A DNA stretch of 64,000 nt from Larimichthys crocea (GCF_000972845.2 NW_020857941.1:184948-248947); one strand, 5' to 3'; shown: positions 46,461 through 61,014, counted from the stretch's first letter. Made by a program: numbers and translations. Notes: a model not told the origin generated them from the sequence alone.

Positions 46461-46582
46461 CACTCAGAAATTTCCTGTTGTCTTCTCGGTTCTCTGAAGT
46501 GTTCTGGGGCCTCTTCATTTTCAGGGTCTGACTCTGGCTCAAACATATAAGGTTACAATGGTATGTGTTTATCGGCAGCCAT
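46461..46582 (-). pseudogene. possible P2X7-C-terminal-like exon remnant
   Basis: Minus-strand ATG at 46582 reads MAADKHIPL, stop, PYMFEPESDPENEEAPEHFR, EPRRQQEISEW and then meets a consensus splice donor GTAAGT (46455-46460). The opening acidic MFEPESD-type stretch before a Trp resembles first exons of the P2X7-C-terminus-like proteins found in fish and in some Kolobok-type elements. The stop is one base away from Gln. Assignment is tentative. Confidence 0.35.
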
Positions 46583-46864
46583 GCCCAGTGCTTGTGCTCA
46601 TCTGTTGTCATGGCATCCTGATGCTGAACTCACATCAGCATGGTGGGCGGAAGAGGGGGGCAGAATGAACAGCAGCCAGCAGCAGCTCATTTGCATTTAA
46701 AGGGACAGACATGAAAATCAAACAGCTGAGCACAGAGTGCCAAAAACACGGCTGCTGTGCTTGATCCGTGAAGAATTTTGACCAAAGGATTTCACAGACA
46801 TGTCATTAAGGTACCTTGGAACTGTGTGAACTGGTGGAAAAAATGCATAATATGTCTCCTTTAA

Positions 46865-47682
46865 GAAGTTCCTTCTCGATAGTTATTTCTTATACTTAAA
46901 GCTGGCTCAGGTGAGTCCTGAACTATCTCTTAGTTATGCTGCTATAGGCCTAAACTGCTGGGGGACTTCCTGATATCTCTGAGCTCTTCTCTCCTTCTCT
47001 CCCTCTTCATCTGTACACATTCATGCCCCATTAATGCATGTTACTAACTTAGCCTCGTCCTCAGAGGTTTTGTGCTTTCTTTCTTGTTTTATATTTTAGA
47101 TTCTTCAAAGTAGCCTCATTTTGCTTTGATGGCAGCTTTGCGCACCAGTCCAGTCCATAAAGGAAGAGAAGTTATGTTGGTGTACTGCTTGTTAACAATC
47201 TTCTGAGCCAGGCTGGAAAAAAGTCTGTACAGTGCTGTGCAGTGTCCACTAGTTCAGGCAATCTGTAAATACAGGTCGCTCCTATTGTTCTCTGTTCAGA
47301 GCTAACAGCTTGCATAATTCTTTGCTTGTAAAGTCAGCTGGTAGATTTTGTGTGTATGCTCGAGTGTATTCTTGTCCATTTCTTCTGTGGTCTGCTCCGA
47401 GCAGATCGTACCAAGGTTCAGAGACCCATTGGGTCAGTGTTTAGAAAAGAGTAGAGATGTCAAACTCTGATCCTTTTACAGACTCAAGTCTTTCTGAGTC
47501 ACCCACTGAACAGATCCGGATCTTACAAATCCTTTGAGTCACCTAAGTCAGTATGTCCATAAACATATAAATTCCACCAGTGAAACACAAGCCCCCCGTG
47601 CTCCCTCACTGACAGTAGCCCATACTCAACTGACTTTCAGAGCTTGTTTGGTCTGACTAGTACTGGTGATCCACTGGAGCAG
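46865..47682. other. unassigned non-coding stretch
   Basis: No gene recognised. 47440-47560 holds repeated GAGTCAC/GATCCGGATC phrases, possibly from a decayed transposon. Confidence 0.4.
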
Positions 47683-48130
47683 GCTTGGACTGGCAGTCTG
47701 TGCTACCAGGCAAATGCCAGATGGGCCGGTCCATCTCGGCCACATTTGGGCCGGTGGCCTCCGATGTTTTTTTGTATGTATGTATTTGTTATTTTGTAGC
47801 CTTTGCAACATTTGCCCAGCAGCCCAAAATGAACTTGGCCCATTTGCATCTATTTGGAATAGGCTTTGGGTTACACTGGCTAATATTGGTTAATATTTGC
47901 CTCTGCCCCCTCAAATGGATGCGTCCATGCAGCCGCTAGGTTTATGTGAAACCGAAACAGGGATAGACTCATATACAGTCTATAGATAAACTTCATACTG
48001 TATGTTGCACGAATATTAATTACAATAAATTATGGACGACAGAGGTTCTAAAAAGAGGAAAGGAGGAGCAGAGAATATCCGAGTTAAGATGCAGAAAAGG
48101 GCCACACAGGGATACTATTCTTAAGTAAGT
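47683..48130 (+). mobile_element. hAT transposon remnant
   Basis: Begins AGGCTTGGACTGGCAGTCTG with CAAATGCCAGATGGGCCGG following, a recognisable fish hAT-type end. A transposase-like first exon follows (48032-48124) with a splice-donor-like GTAAGT. No matching right terminus or duplication was found, so extent and integrity are uncertain. Confidence 0.5.
48032..48124 (+). pseudogene. hAT transposase N-terminal exon remnant
   Basis: ATG at 48032 opens MDDRGSKRKGGAENIRVKMQ, then KRATQGYYS, stop, followed by GTAAGT. The short N-terminal RKRKGGA-x-x-RxK basic start is typical of ZMYM1-like hAT transposases. The stop lies just before the donor site, and the rest of the transposase (zinc finger, DDE core) is not present nearby. 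Confidence 0.5.
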
Positions 48131-48680
48131 TAAACCAAACGAGAAACAAGAACCTCACTGTTTAAACTACTTTTTTATCGATAATCCACTCACGGACGTG
48201 TGCCGATGGTGACCCTGCCTCCTCCAGTTGGGGCCAACCGGGAACCGGCAACTGCACACCTGTATTTTCATATTGGGACACTACACACAAATATTAACCG
48301 GGGATGAGACAGCGGCGGGCGTAACACATATGGACAAGACTAATGATGATCAAAGTAAGCACTGCATATTGCTAAAGGCCCAGGACCAGGGTCATGACAG
48401 ATGGGCTCAGCTAGGCTGGGCTCAGACAGTCTGAGACACTTGGCTTGGTGTTACTGGGTACCTGGGGTTATCCAATAGCTGTCATGCTCACATGGCATGG
48501 GTATCTATGGCCCAACATTATTTCTATACCTCCTTAATCCAGTATAGCGTATTTAAGCTTCTTTGTTTGCTCATTTGACTGTGTGGGTGCCATATCCCAA
48601 AGCTGGGCATAGGATTAGTCAGGCATTGTGGCAGTAGCTTGTTATGATGCTGGGGTGGGTGTGGGAGGGGGGCTGCTTGA

Positions 48681-49485
48681 TTAAACAGAGGCAGCAGAAA
48701 CAACAACATTAGCTTCCATTTGAGGAGGGACTGCGCTGAGGTATGAGATGTCCCACAAGGACACAGGGGCTGATTCTATGAAATCCATGGGATACTTTGG
48801 CATTTCTACAAGATCTGTTGACTCATTTTGCTTAGCCTCACTCACCAGCAGGAGATGCATTTAAGGAATCTAACAATGCAGAGAGTGGTTGTAAAATGGC
48901 CATTCTCATCATTTCCTTTGATGTGTACATACATTTAACGTAAGCCAGAGCTGGCTGAAAACCATAACAAATGCTGGAGAGAGTTTCTTCTATGCACATT
49001 TTTCCACGGGGTCGGGCTGGTGCTAGGGGTAGTGCAGGGGTGGGAGATTTTGGCATTCCTCTTGGAGCTCTGCACTTGACCTACTTTTCATTAATGGGGA
49101 TTCTTCGTGAAAAAGAGAGCTGTTTAGCCTGTGATGAAAAGCATAATGGCATTTGGTTAAAAGCAGTGGACAGAGTGGATGCAGTCCCATCCACTGACCC
49201 CCACGGGTGTTTTTGCCTATTGTGATTGGGTGAAGCTGCTAGTTGGAATGGCTGGCTGCGTGGAGAGCTAGATGAGCTTGGTGACACAAACACCTTTTGA
49301 AAAATGTTTGGTGAAAGCACTGCTGGGAGGTTTTCAATGCCCTCGCTCATGAATCCACAAAAAGGCAATTTCCTAGATGCTTGGAACTTAAAGTCTAAAG
49401 GGGATATACCGTATGAAGAGCATTCACATCCATCATACTGATCGAGATGAGCTACCCTTAGGTGGGAATATCTGCAAAGTTTGAC
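48681..49485 (-). pseudogene. unidentified decayed coding-like stretch
   Basis: One minus-strand frame runs from 49485 to 48841 with a single stop (TAG, 49083-49081). Pieces read SEGIENLPAVLSPNIFQKVF, HPWGSVDGTASTLSTAFNQM and CIEETLSSICYGFQPALAYV. Near 48855 the coding appearance shifts by one frame and continues ESTDLVEMPKYPMDFIESAP, VSLWDISYLSAVPPQMEANV to a TAA at 48683. Over about 260 codons only one stop and one shift are needed. A possible acceptor (TTTGCAG at about 49473) precedes it. I do not recognise the protein and chance openness cannot be excluded. If real, it is a pseudogene or a fragment of an old element. Confidence 0.3.
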
Positions 49486-52400
49486 TCAGGCAGACAGTGG
49501 CAGCAGGTGAAAGAGAGACATGTGAACACTGTCCAGAAAGTGTGGAAAAAGGAGAGAAACGGTACGGAGCCATAGCAATTAGAGAGTCTCACTTCCGAGG
49601 TCCACCCTAGATCAAAGAGAATAATTCAGGTCCCACCCTTATTCCTTTATTTTATTATGGCCACTCTGACCTCTCATTGCTGCAGTCATAATGTGTTTCA
49701 CCAATTAGCCTTGCGCTGTGGATGTAGCTGATATGTTGTCTTGAGCATGAAAGGTGGCACAGCATTCATAATGTTGCATCTCAATCTGCAAATTATTCAC
49801 TCCAGCACATAAATATATGATGACAGCAGCTACCTCACAGCAACGTATTGGATTTCTCTAAACCTCCAAGGTCACATATATAGAATGTTCAAATTGAAAA
49901 TATAAATGTTTCACAATAATATTTTTGACTTTTAATTTTTGTCTTAAGCGTCTTCTCCTCTCCCTCTGTCTCCCTTTTCCTTCCTCTCTTATTCTCTCTC
50001 ATGCTCATATTCCCTCGCTCTCATTTGCTGTTTGAAGCAACTATTAGTGTTTTAACACCACAGGAAAGCGGCTTCATTGAAATGCAATGAAAACTGCACA
50101 GAGAAGGCAAAGTTAACTAATGGGCTCAAATTTTCAAACGAATGCAAGATTAAAGTCAATTGAATCTCCCATTGGGTTTTGACTGAAACCCTTTGAAAAG
50201 AAGCCCCACAGTGGGTTTCAGAAATGAAAAATAGGGCTTGTTCTAAAATATTAATAACATTTTATACCCTCATTACAGCAAGCAATAACATTTGTTCAGA
50301 AACTTACTTGTGTCTTTACCTTGTTCATGTGCTGCAGATAAGAACAGGAAGGTGGTGTGTCTGTTCATCTAAGTATCCTCCAACAGTCTGCAGATGTTAC
50401 CCTTTGACACCTCACAGGGCAGGATATCACTGCAAATAGGCTATATTCATATTTGATCTGCAGCTCTAAAATGCGCTGTTATTTCATTGTGAGCATTTAT
50501 TGAGCTATAATCCAGTTAAAATCAACGAGAAGGAAGACATTCTCTGACAGTATTCTGGTGTCTTGACTGCCAAAAAGAAAAAAAGAAAGAAAAAAGAAAA
50601 GAAAAAAAGTCGGGAAGCAGAACTACAGAAAGAAAGAAAGCTGAAGCAAAGGGGGAGGGAAGAAAGGGAAAAGAAGGTGTTGTCTGACTCAAAACCTTAG
50701 AGAGAGAGCTACACGGATTCCTTGGAGGGTGTTTTTTTCCTTCCTTTGCACTATTATTTAAGGAGCACACACAGCAGATCCTGCATCAACTATGATGGCC
50801 TAGTTTTTCAACTTTATATACCATGAATTAAATATATTTTACAATACGTGCCCACACTCCCATAAATGAAGTGTGCATGATAAACGAACAACATAGAAGA
50901 CATTAGGGAAAGTTGCTCTCGTTCTTCGACAACAGCTTCAACAACTCTTTGTTTCTGACTCTTATTGATGTGTGTGTGTGCCTGACACACACAGTCATAC
51001 ACACAAGTGCATGTTCTCGCTCCCTGACTGTCTTTGGAGGTTTTAAATGTGTCAAAATCACATTCAAGCCTGAGACAAAGAGCAGCAGGCCCACAGGAGT
51101 GACAGGAGGAAGATCTGAAAACCCTTCCATCGCCTGTAATGGGCTAGAAGTCATTAAAAACATCACTGCCGGCCTAATTAAGACGGGACATCTGGTCTTT
51201 CCTCACAGAATGGATCGCAGCAGAGTACAAATAACTCCTCTATGACAAGTTGAGGGGTGTCATACATCTCAGTGATCGTCAATCAACATGGGAGTTATGG
51301 AGCTCTTTCATCATTAACGAGCAAATGCTTTGTTTTTGCTGTATGAAAGAAAGCAGTTAGACAAATTAAAAAAAAAAGATTTGGAGGTTTTTCTGTGTCT
51401 TCCAATGCTGCTCAGTCTCCCTTTTATGTTGGTGCCAATTAGTTGGAATAAACTTTACTGTGATGATTGATGATAGCAGTCTTTGCATGGAGCAAAAGTT
51501 GGCTTGAGTCTTCTGCACTGTATTTGGTCATTTTCCATTAAATGGGTCAATCACTGATTTAGCTGTTGCAGCATAAATATAGTCTGATATGTATGGAGGA
51601 CCAATGAAGACAATATGAAAAAAAAAACAAAAAAACAATCTAATTGCACAACATATAATACAATTCAAATGAGCTATTTGAATAAAGTGTTGATATACTG
51701 CAGGATATGATAATGATCCAACAAGACAGGCTTGTCTCTTCCTTTAAGTTAACAAAAATCAATTTTTACTCGTTTTTTACCAGGAGTTTGTGTGTTTGTT
51801 TGTTTGTTTTTAAAATAACAAAACAAACAAGACACTGACATAGCTTTGGTTTCGCTTTGCTTCCACACCTGTAGCATCCTTCCAAACTCCAGACCAGTCA
51901 AACTCAGTTCCTTCATGTTCTTCAAGTTCTCACCTTATGTGTTTAGTTTGAAGTCAAACACGGTGAGTAACTATATCATGTCCATACCTCCATGGCCTAG
52001 CATCATTGCACATCATGAAGCAGCTTGATTTTTACACAGAGGGTGGAAGCGAAACAGGTTTTTTTTGTTTTTGTTTTTTTAGCATTAAAAAGAATCTAGT
52101 CAGACACTGAAGGAGCCAATGCATGAAAATAATTGGAGCCCAAGGGGTAATATTTGTTCTCCTGAAATAATAATTACTCGTATGGTCTTTGTGTGCTAAC
52201 GCTGAGCCACAGAGGGAGAGCACAATCTACCATTATGTTTTTATCAATAACCGTTTGTGGTGGTCTGTGGAGGCAGCTGTATTTCATGCATGTGGCCAGG
52301 CTCACTGTTTACACGGATAACATATCTCCTGCCACTCCTGAGTATTCCACTCATTTACTTTATGGACCACATTACACTATTGGCTTTTATACTGAAGTAG

Positions 52401-55400
52401 TACTGTAGTCTCTGCGGGCCTTATTTACATTTTGAACAAACATCACAGGTCAATAATAGCTTCAAACTATATTTCCTGAATGACATGAGAAAAGAGTGAA
52501 CCTCTGTTTGTCATTGCTATCAACTGAAACATCCAAACCCTGCATCTTATTTTTGATCAGTCAGAACCTAATCAATGGTCACCTGTCATGCAGTAAACCA
52601 GCTTTGTGTCTGCATAAAGACTCAAAGATAAAGGAAAGAAAGTCTGGACCGAGGCTTCGTCCGCAGTCAGAGGTCAGTTTCTGTTGTTCATACTGATGAG
52701 TGCTCAGCTGTTACTTAGTTTTAATACAGTATTTCAGTAAGTTTCCAGAATTAAGTGTAAAATAATGCCTTCACTCACACACAAAACAAAATGGCAGAAT
52801 TTAAATGTTCTCACACAAGGAGCCTTCAGTCCACTTCCACAATCTTGGCATTGATTGTAACTATGGCAACATGAAGTCAAAAATTATTTCTCATAGTGTT
52901 TAGTGTCCATAGTGTTCTTTGCAGAAGTCTGCGTCCTCAGCCCACACTTCAGTTCAGCAAATAACCAAACCACAAAAATGCACTACAAACTATAAAATAT
53001 ATAAATATAAATATTACAGTGCTGACAAAGAAAAATAGTCACATCACATGTGGTGACATGTGGACAGGACAAATGATGAACTGAAAGGTAAGAGCAATCG
53101 AGGCTCACAAACAGATCAAATCACATAGGAATACCGGACTTAAGTCTAATACTGAAGTATATGCTACTTCCACTTCTGATAGGCAACAATAGAATGGGAA
53201 GGCCAATCTTAAGTGTTGAAAATTGCTCCATAAGTGCAGTGCACTAGCATAGAAACACTCTCAATCAATACCATATCCTATCCCAGACCTTGGATAAAGA
53301 GCTATAATAAGTGAATGAAAGAAGTCTATATTTAGTCTAAAATAAGGCAATTTCTATGTAAATCGGCAATAAAGCAGAACTTTTACAAATGCATAAGCTT
53401 TCCTATTATTGACATGTGGTAGTCGAAAATCGTTTAGCTGCTTGATAGCAGTCATCTTATCTCTACAAGTATTTGCTTATCCTCCTCTTATATTAATGTT
53501 TCCTGCAATATTAAGCTGTCCTCCCAGGAGATAAATATCTGCTGTGTAGCAGCCACTCACACTATAGCCTTTGATTATTTACCCAGGTAATTCTTTCATA
53601 GACACAGAGCCGTAGCTGAGCAGCCACATGATATTAACTGCAAGCAGAATATCAATTTCAAATTGAACCTTGGATGCATTATTGATTGACCGCTGATATT
53701 GTTCTTTGAAAATAAGTGCCATTGGGTTATTGTTTAATATGAATGATAATGCCAAGCTTCTATCTGGAAATAAGGTCCTGGTGTTCTAGTCCAGCCTCTG
53801 GAATAAGCTTTGATTGACTCAATTGATACTGTGGGATTTCGAGGGCACCAATACCTGTGGAGGCTAAGGTTCCTTCATTATTATATCCATACAGACACAC
53901 ACAGACACATATATGTTTGGAAATTCTGACTTTGCTTTGATTTGACCTAGATTGTATTTTGTTGTTTATGTGCAACCTCTCTGCTTGTCTACCCGTAGCC
54001 TTCTCAGCCTTTTCATTCATGATAGTTTCACCATGAATAAGTTATTTCTATATTTATTTTAAGGCATTTAACATGGGTAAACATTGACAAGCAAGCTGTC
54101 ACTGTAATCATACATGTACCACTGGTTATGGGTCTTAAATCAACCTTAACCCCCAAGACTAGAATTTCATGTATGTCGTATTTGTAAGATCCAGTTCAGT
54201 TATGGTTGGACTCTCTTACTGTTTAATATACCGGCACTGTCACCTGTTGTTGTGTGGTTTTAGTTGAGTGAAATAAAATTAAAACATATATTTTTTTATA
54301 TTTTTTGTCATTGTGTCATCACTATGGTCTTATTTGTTTATACTGATCAAATATTATTGCATAATAATCATGAACTAGGGTCCCTCTCAACACACAAAAA
54401 AATCCATGTGACAGTTTAGTGGTGGCTAGTCGGAGCTGCTTCAGACAAACAGATGAGAGGATTTGGTGGATCATGCTTTGTTACTGATTGTAAGACTGGT
54501 TGGACAGTAAATCTGCGCTGGTGGCACACGTGTCACTGCACACTGTTTGCTCATAAGCACTTTACTTAATGCTGTTTCCTGTACCCTGTGTCTCCGCTCT
54601 TGTGTAACTTGGGTGCTAGTTTCTCGAGCTAAGGTTAGATTTTCTGTAACTTGGCTCCATGCTGTGGAAAAAAAGAGTTAAAATGAGTGACTCTAGAAGA
54701 TTCTGATTCCTCCTGTTCTGTTTGTCTGTCTGTTGTCACAGAGGCCTGAATGTTTGACTGTAACAATGTGACCAGGCAGCTCTGCAGCTCCCGTAGCATA
54801 TCTGTGATGTTTTCATCAGTAAAAATACCTGGCTCAGCAGACAGTATACTGAAAGAATAGCAGCAATGATTGAATGCTAATAAAACGGCTTATAAAAAGT
54901 AGAAATTAATATCACTGTCAGGATTTCTGCATAACATACAGTATTTGAATCCCAGTCAAGTGTGATATATCTGAACCAGAGGCTCTTTGGGTTTGATCCA
55001 GTTGTCTGTCACAAGCTCTGGCTGCTGATAAGTACATCCAGTTGTAGGGCATTGATTTATTCATGCCATTTCCTTTAAATATTCACATTGTGGCAATCTA
55101 TGGAGAAATGAATCCTGTCTTCAGAGCAATAGAGGCTACACACAGAAAAGAAAAAGGACCAAGGGCAGTTAACTATTAAATAAGTCAGAAAATAACCATC
55201 AGCATGTCTTCGTCCTCTGAGGAACTCATAAAACAGGTCACTGATATGATGTGTGTGTAAGAGCACAATGAAAACAGAGCTGGGGTCAGTGTTTACACGC
55301 AGCGCAGCTCATTGCTTTTATTCATACATTCACTGTACGTACGAGTGACAAAGTCCTTTAGAGCCAAGAAGGAAGTCAGGCAACAACAACACTATTTGTT

Positions 55401-55440
55401 TCCTCTTTCCTATTGATAGTGAATGTTTGTTTGTTTTAAT
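49486..55440. other. long unique non-coding stretch
   Basis: No gene or transposon recognised. 50560-50660 is a GAAA-rich purine tract. 50040-50200 and 53540-53760 are repeat-free with homeobox-like sites and may be conserved non-coding DNA. Confidence 0.45.
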
Positions 55441-55700
55441 GGTAAATGGACTGTACTTATATATCTCCTTTCTAGTCTTCTGACCACTCAAAGCGCTTTA
55501 CAGTACATGTCTCATTCACCCATTCACACACTGATGGCATTGGCTACCATGCAAGGTGCCAACTGCTCATCAGTTTGAGGAGCTAACCATTCACACACAT
55601 TCACACACCGATGACACAGCCAGGGGTTCAGTATCTTGCCCAAGGACACTTCGACATGCAGATTGGGGATCCACCCCATGACCGCAAGCTTTCCTGATAC
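55441..55700 (-). mobile_element. tRNA-derived SINE, diverged
   Basis: Read on the minus strand it goes from a decayed tRNA-like head (GGGGTGGATCCCCAATCTGC) through ATGTCGAAGTGTCCTTGGGC to a 3' end TATATAAGTACAGTCCATTT. I recognise the body and tail as a widespread fish SINE. Fragments of the same family are at 27184-27300 (tail) and 62166-62246 (head). Confidence 0.75.
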
Positions 55701-56144
55701 CTAGCCAACATAGCATGGTGGCAGTGAGCAGTGAAGTCCTAACATTAACAAAATGGTCATTTTAACTCAACCAACAATGTTTTACTGTGGACAAGTAGTT
55801 TTGTGAGTGTATAAACAGTGAATAGATTTTAACCTGCTGAGTTACAAAGGTGACTTCCACTCATTCCTTATTGGCTAGTAACTAGTGACTGAGAGGGCTT
55901 ATAATACATTTTGTCTATCTATATAAATAATAACACACTGTTGATGTGGTCTTCTTAGCACGTTCTTGCGAAACATGAAAGACAAGTAAAACTGCAGAGC
56001 ACCATGTGTGGAAGATCATTCTATTCATCAGTTCAAATGCAGATTTCATTCATTTATAATTATTTTTTATTGACTTTTTTTCAAAATTCAGTGTTGCAAA
56101 GATGGCCATAAAAATGATATCAAATAAAAAATGAAATAAAAAGC

Positions 56145-56290
56145 GCTGACTTGTCCAGGCTGTACACCGTCTCTCTCCCTAAATCAGCTGGGATAGACTC
56201 CAGCCACTCATGACCATGATGAGGAGACGTGGGTACAGGAAATGGAAGAATAGATGAAATGATGAAATGAAATGAAATGAAAATAATAGA
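56145..56290 (-). repeat. common teleost interspersed repeat fragment
   Basis: The reverse complement reads CTGGAGTCTATCCCAGCTGA, then GACGGTGTACAGCCTGGACA. It has an (AATGA)n tail and corresponds to the plus-strand fragment at 24042-24140. Confidence 0.55.
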
Positions 56291-57312
56291 TTTTTTACTT
56301 TTAACTCCAAAGTTATGATGAAAAGATATTTGCCATTTAATTGTCAACGCTGTTGTACTGCGTTTTAATAGTTTTGTACATATTGTGTTACTTTATGTAT
56401 AAATCCTAAATATATTTACAACAAAATGAACTGTTGACTCTGTGTTCTCTATATAGGGCCATAATAACACTGCAAAATACTCATCAAATTGTTGTTTCTC
56501 ACTCAATATCTTGTTTTAGCACATCAATCTGAAGGTAAAACTAATAGAATTCTGTGCAGAAGACTGTCTGGCATATTTTGATCACTAGAAGATTGCAGTA
56601 TTGACCAAATGTCAGCTATAGAGCAATGCAATGATTGAATAAAAGAGGATACATAATCGAAGCCGAGGAGTCTGCCAGGGCAGCCTGCTGCCGCCCTCCT
56701 AACAACACCCTGGAAAATTGTCAAAATCATTAACACACATAGATACATGTGTGTAGTGATGTAGTGGAGAAGTGAGTATACTCTTAATTTATGGCCCCCC
56801 TTTTTTTTTACAGCAGAGGATAAACACCCTGTGTTATAAACAGAGGCATGTAGGACTACTCCTACATAAGCTCATCCAAAAATGGGTCCATAGTATTCAG
56901 TATCACAATGTCACTTAACCTCTGCTGCTTGACTTCAGGGAGTAAAGATCATTATGAAATCAACATCAGCCACAGAAGAGGAAAAGATTTTACAGTAAAC
57001 ACTGACCTGCAGATGACGAGACAACTACATAATGATGGGTTATTCATTATTCTTTATTCCATGCCTATATGTCATGTCTTCATCATCCTAGGAAATAAAT
57101 ATTATCTCGCAGAACATGAGTGAATAATAAGAGGGGATCTGGTAGATGGTATACTCATTGTTATACCCTGCACAAGTACATTTTTTTACATTATTATTTA
57201 CATTATTTAAAAAAACAAAAACAAACAATGAAATAAAAAACAAAATGAATATATAATAATACACATCAATGCACATGTGCACATGCTCATGTATGGAGTG
57301 TAACAATGGCAT

Positions 57313-57337
57313 TTGATTTGATTTGATTTGATTTGCT
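57313..57337. repeat. (ATTTG)n short tandem
   Basis: Five TTTGA units, the same pentamer as the 3' tails of the L2 copies but without adjoining LINE sequence. Confidence 0.85.
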
Positions 57338-57433
57338 ACCTCGTGTACCACCTGATGAATTTAAATGTAGCTAAATTGGCATTCCACTCACTCCTTCACT
57401 CAGCTGTTCCTTACAGCCTCTCTTTAGGACAGT

Positions 57434-57538
<105 letters not shown>

Positions 57539-57539
57539 A

Positions 57540-59160
57540 TGTATATGTACTGATGATTCATTTTTGCCTTTAAATGTCAAACATAAACATTCTGAGAAAT
57601 TAAGAGAGCTTCCTACCAAGGTTTTTCTATCTGCATTATTTATTAAAGAATGAATAAATAATTATTAATAATTAATAAAGTTTACCTGTCATCAATGAAA
57701 ACCTGAATTCTAAAAGTGTACCAAGTCATAAGACATATAGGTGTAATCACAGTGGTATGACTCTTGAGAATCCAGCAGATCATTCGTCTGTGCATGTGAC
57801 ATGAACACATGTCACATGCACGTAAAGTGTTCCTCAAACAGGCCTCGGGTTGTGTTTAAATTCTCATTTGAAATGTGGACAGCATGGCCCCATCTGTTTC
57901 ACACAGGCCCTCTAAGCAACCCTCAGTATCACACACTCCTTGATAGGAACAATACTTGTCTAATGGACCTTCAAGAGCTTATTTGCTTGAAGTAATTATT
58001 CCAAGGCAACTGTTTCTATGAAGTTTTCCCTCAGACAGCAGATATTATTTGCTCCTTGCTTCAGAGAATGACTGAAGGGCATCTGAAGACATTCCATTTC
58101 TTTGCAGTTTTGCTGCAACAATAAGAGAAGAAAAGGTGAGACTCTGGGGAAAGCCATCTGCACACTTTGTATAGAAAGTAGGAGGGAATCAACCAATCAG
58201 CAACTAAATGTGGGAAAACAATCTGAGAAATGAAAGAGAAGAAGGCCTGAGTCAGCAGCAGTCTTCCTTCGGGTGGCCCAAGTATTCACATCAAAATAGA
58301 GGTTGAAAAGTTCCCAAAACTGTGCCACAATGATCATATGTCTTTCACCTTGCAACAGGGGCATAATTACAGATGACCTAGCTCCATTTAATACATCCTG
58401 ACACCGGGCCCATCGCTCAGATTTGTCACATCCTGCAGTTTTCCCATCCATAGGAGTCCAATTATCCTGCTTTCTCTCGGCCTTTTCAACCACACATTCT
58501 CATACAGTTTGGAGAATGTCCCAACATTTGAATGTATACTTGAGCAGCAGCAGTGGCAGCACAGTCAAAGCAACAATGATAGCTAAATGCCTATTAGATG
58601 TGTCACTGAATTGCTAAAATAAATTCTCATTCAAAGGCAGACAGCTACAGTGTGTTGACAACTGACACCTGACGTAAGGAAATTAAATATCAAATTCTAC
58701 TTTTTATCAGCCTAGTATTCTGGATTTCCAAACCTTCTCTCCCCAGACTGATCAGTGGAGTGCATTTGAAAACAGCCCTTAGCAAAGCTGAAAGGAGCCT
58801 AAGATAGGGAAAATATCAAAATGGCTACAGAAGATGACAGGCCCAATGTGTAGCAAAGGCTGGATCTCTCAGCCTTATCCTTTGTGATTCCCTTCCCTTT
58901 TTTCCAGTATATCAATCCCCTGGATGGATAAGAGTGAGAAGAGACAGCTCCTCCTGTTTCTCCTGTCTCTATTAGCTCCCTGGTGGATCTGCCTGATGTG
59001 AAGTGACTCCAGCTATAATCTCTCGCTAACTTTGAATGTTGTACAACTTGGCATGATTTAATTCAACTTCTCACACTCTTTTCTTAGACTTTTTGTCCCA
59101 GTCAATCCATGGTGCAGTGGCACTCCTGCGTCAGACAATAAAGGGCTGATGCAATATTGT
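57540..59160. other. unique non-coding stretch
   Basis: No gene recognised. 58200-58500 is a repeat-free block (with GGCATAATTACAGATGACC) that may be conserved. Confidence 0.45.
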
Positions 59161-59162
59161 GG

Positions 59163-60219
<1,057 letters not shown>

Positions 60220-60790
60220 AACTTCAGATATATAAAAAATAACAAAATAACAATAATAAAACAAGAACAAGATATGTAGTGCAATTCTAAGTACAAGCAT
60301 GGCAATATTGAGACATTAGGGCCAGATGTATGATATGAATGTATAAATTATAGATCAGATATGAACAGTACGTTGCAGTAATGGACAGCAGTATAAATAT
60401 CTATAGGTATCTAAAAGCATTTATAGTACAGGTGGCAGTGACAAGTGTGGCAGTGGTGAATAAGGATTAGCCAGTAGCCAGCTAACCATAACCTGGGTGG
60501 AAGGGGAAAAAGAAAAAATTCAGTCACTGGAGGGCTTGGAAGTATCCAGCAGTTAGGGGTAGCGGGGCTATTACCAAGGTGCAGAGTTCAGCAAGGTGAC
60601 CAGGGAAGAAGCTGTTTCTGAACCTGCTGGTCCTGGAGTGGAGAGTCCTGTAGCGTCTCCTAGAGTGGAGCAGGGCAAACAGTCTTTAGCTGGTGTGAGG
60701 TGTCTCTGAGTGTCCTGTGCAGACATTGCTTGTGCCTAGATAGCCTCAACGTAGGGTGCAGTAGCACTGATGGACAGTTTTATATCAGGT
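60220..60790 (+). repeat. decayed teleost interspersed repeat
   Basis: Contains GAAGCTGTTTCTGAACCTGC, TGGTCCTGGAG and TCCTGTAGCGTCTCC, phrases I recognise from a frequent fish repeat. The AT-rich run at 60220-60480 appears to be its upstream part. Borders and class are uncertain. Confidence 0.45.
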
Positions 60791-61014
60791 GAATTTTCTT
60801 CAATTTCTTTCCTGTCTTCTTGAAAGGTATCTCATGTGTCTCCACTGAACTGAACTTGGTATTTTTGGTGTTTAGAGAGTTGTTGCCAGTGCACCATGTT
60901 GTGAGGTGCTGGACCTCCTCTCAACCACTCATTGTGGACACCATTGTTCTAAAAGATATTCACTCATTTGGTGTTTTTATGATAGTGTTGGATTGCACTG
61001 TCAAAAATCTCCCA

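Larger units (their letters stand above)
44745..46864. mobile_element. TTAA/T2-Kolobok-like DNA transposon (decayed)
   Basis: Left end TTAAAAAGGACATATTATGC. Right end (reverse complement) TTAAAGGAGACATATTATGC. The inverted termini begin at TTAA, matching the TTAAAGGRR pattern of T2/Kolobok elements. It is about 2.1 kb with two coding remnants. One is a plus-strand piece at 45534-45663. The other is a minus-strand first-exon-like piece at 46461-46582. A smaller palindromic element is nested at 45076-45196. Assignment rests on ends and remembered family features. Confidence 0.6.

Noticed and set aside
57313..57337. A fifth L2 copy
   Set aside because: Only the ATTTG pentamer tail is present. 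Without adjoining 3' UTR sequence it is just a simple repeat.
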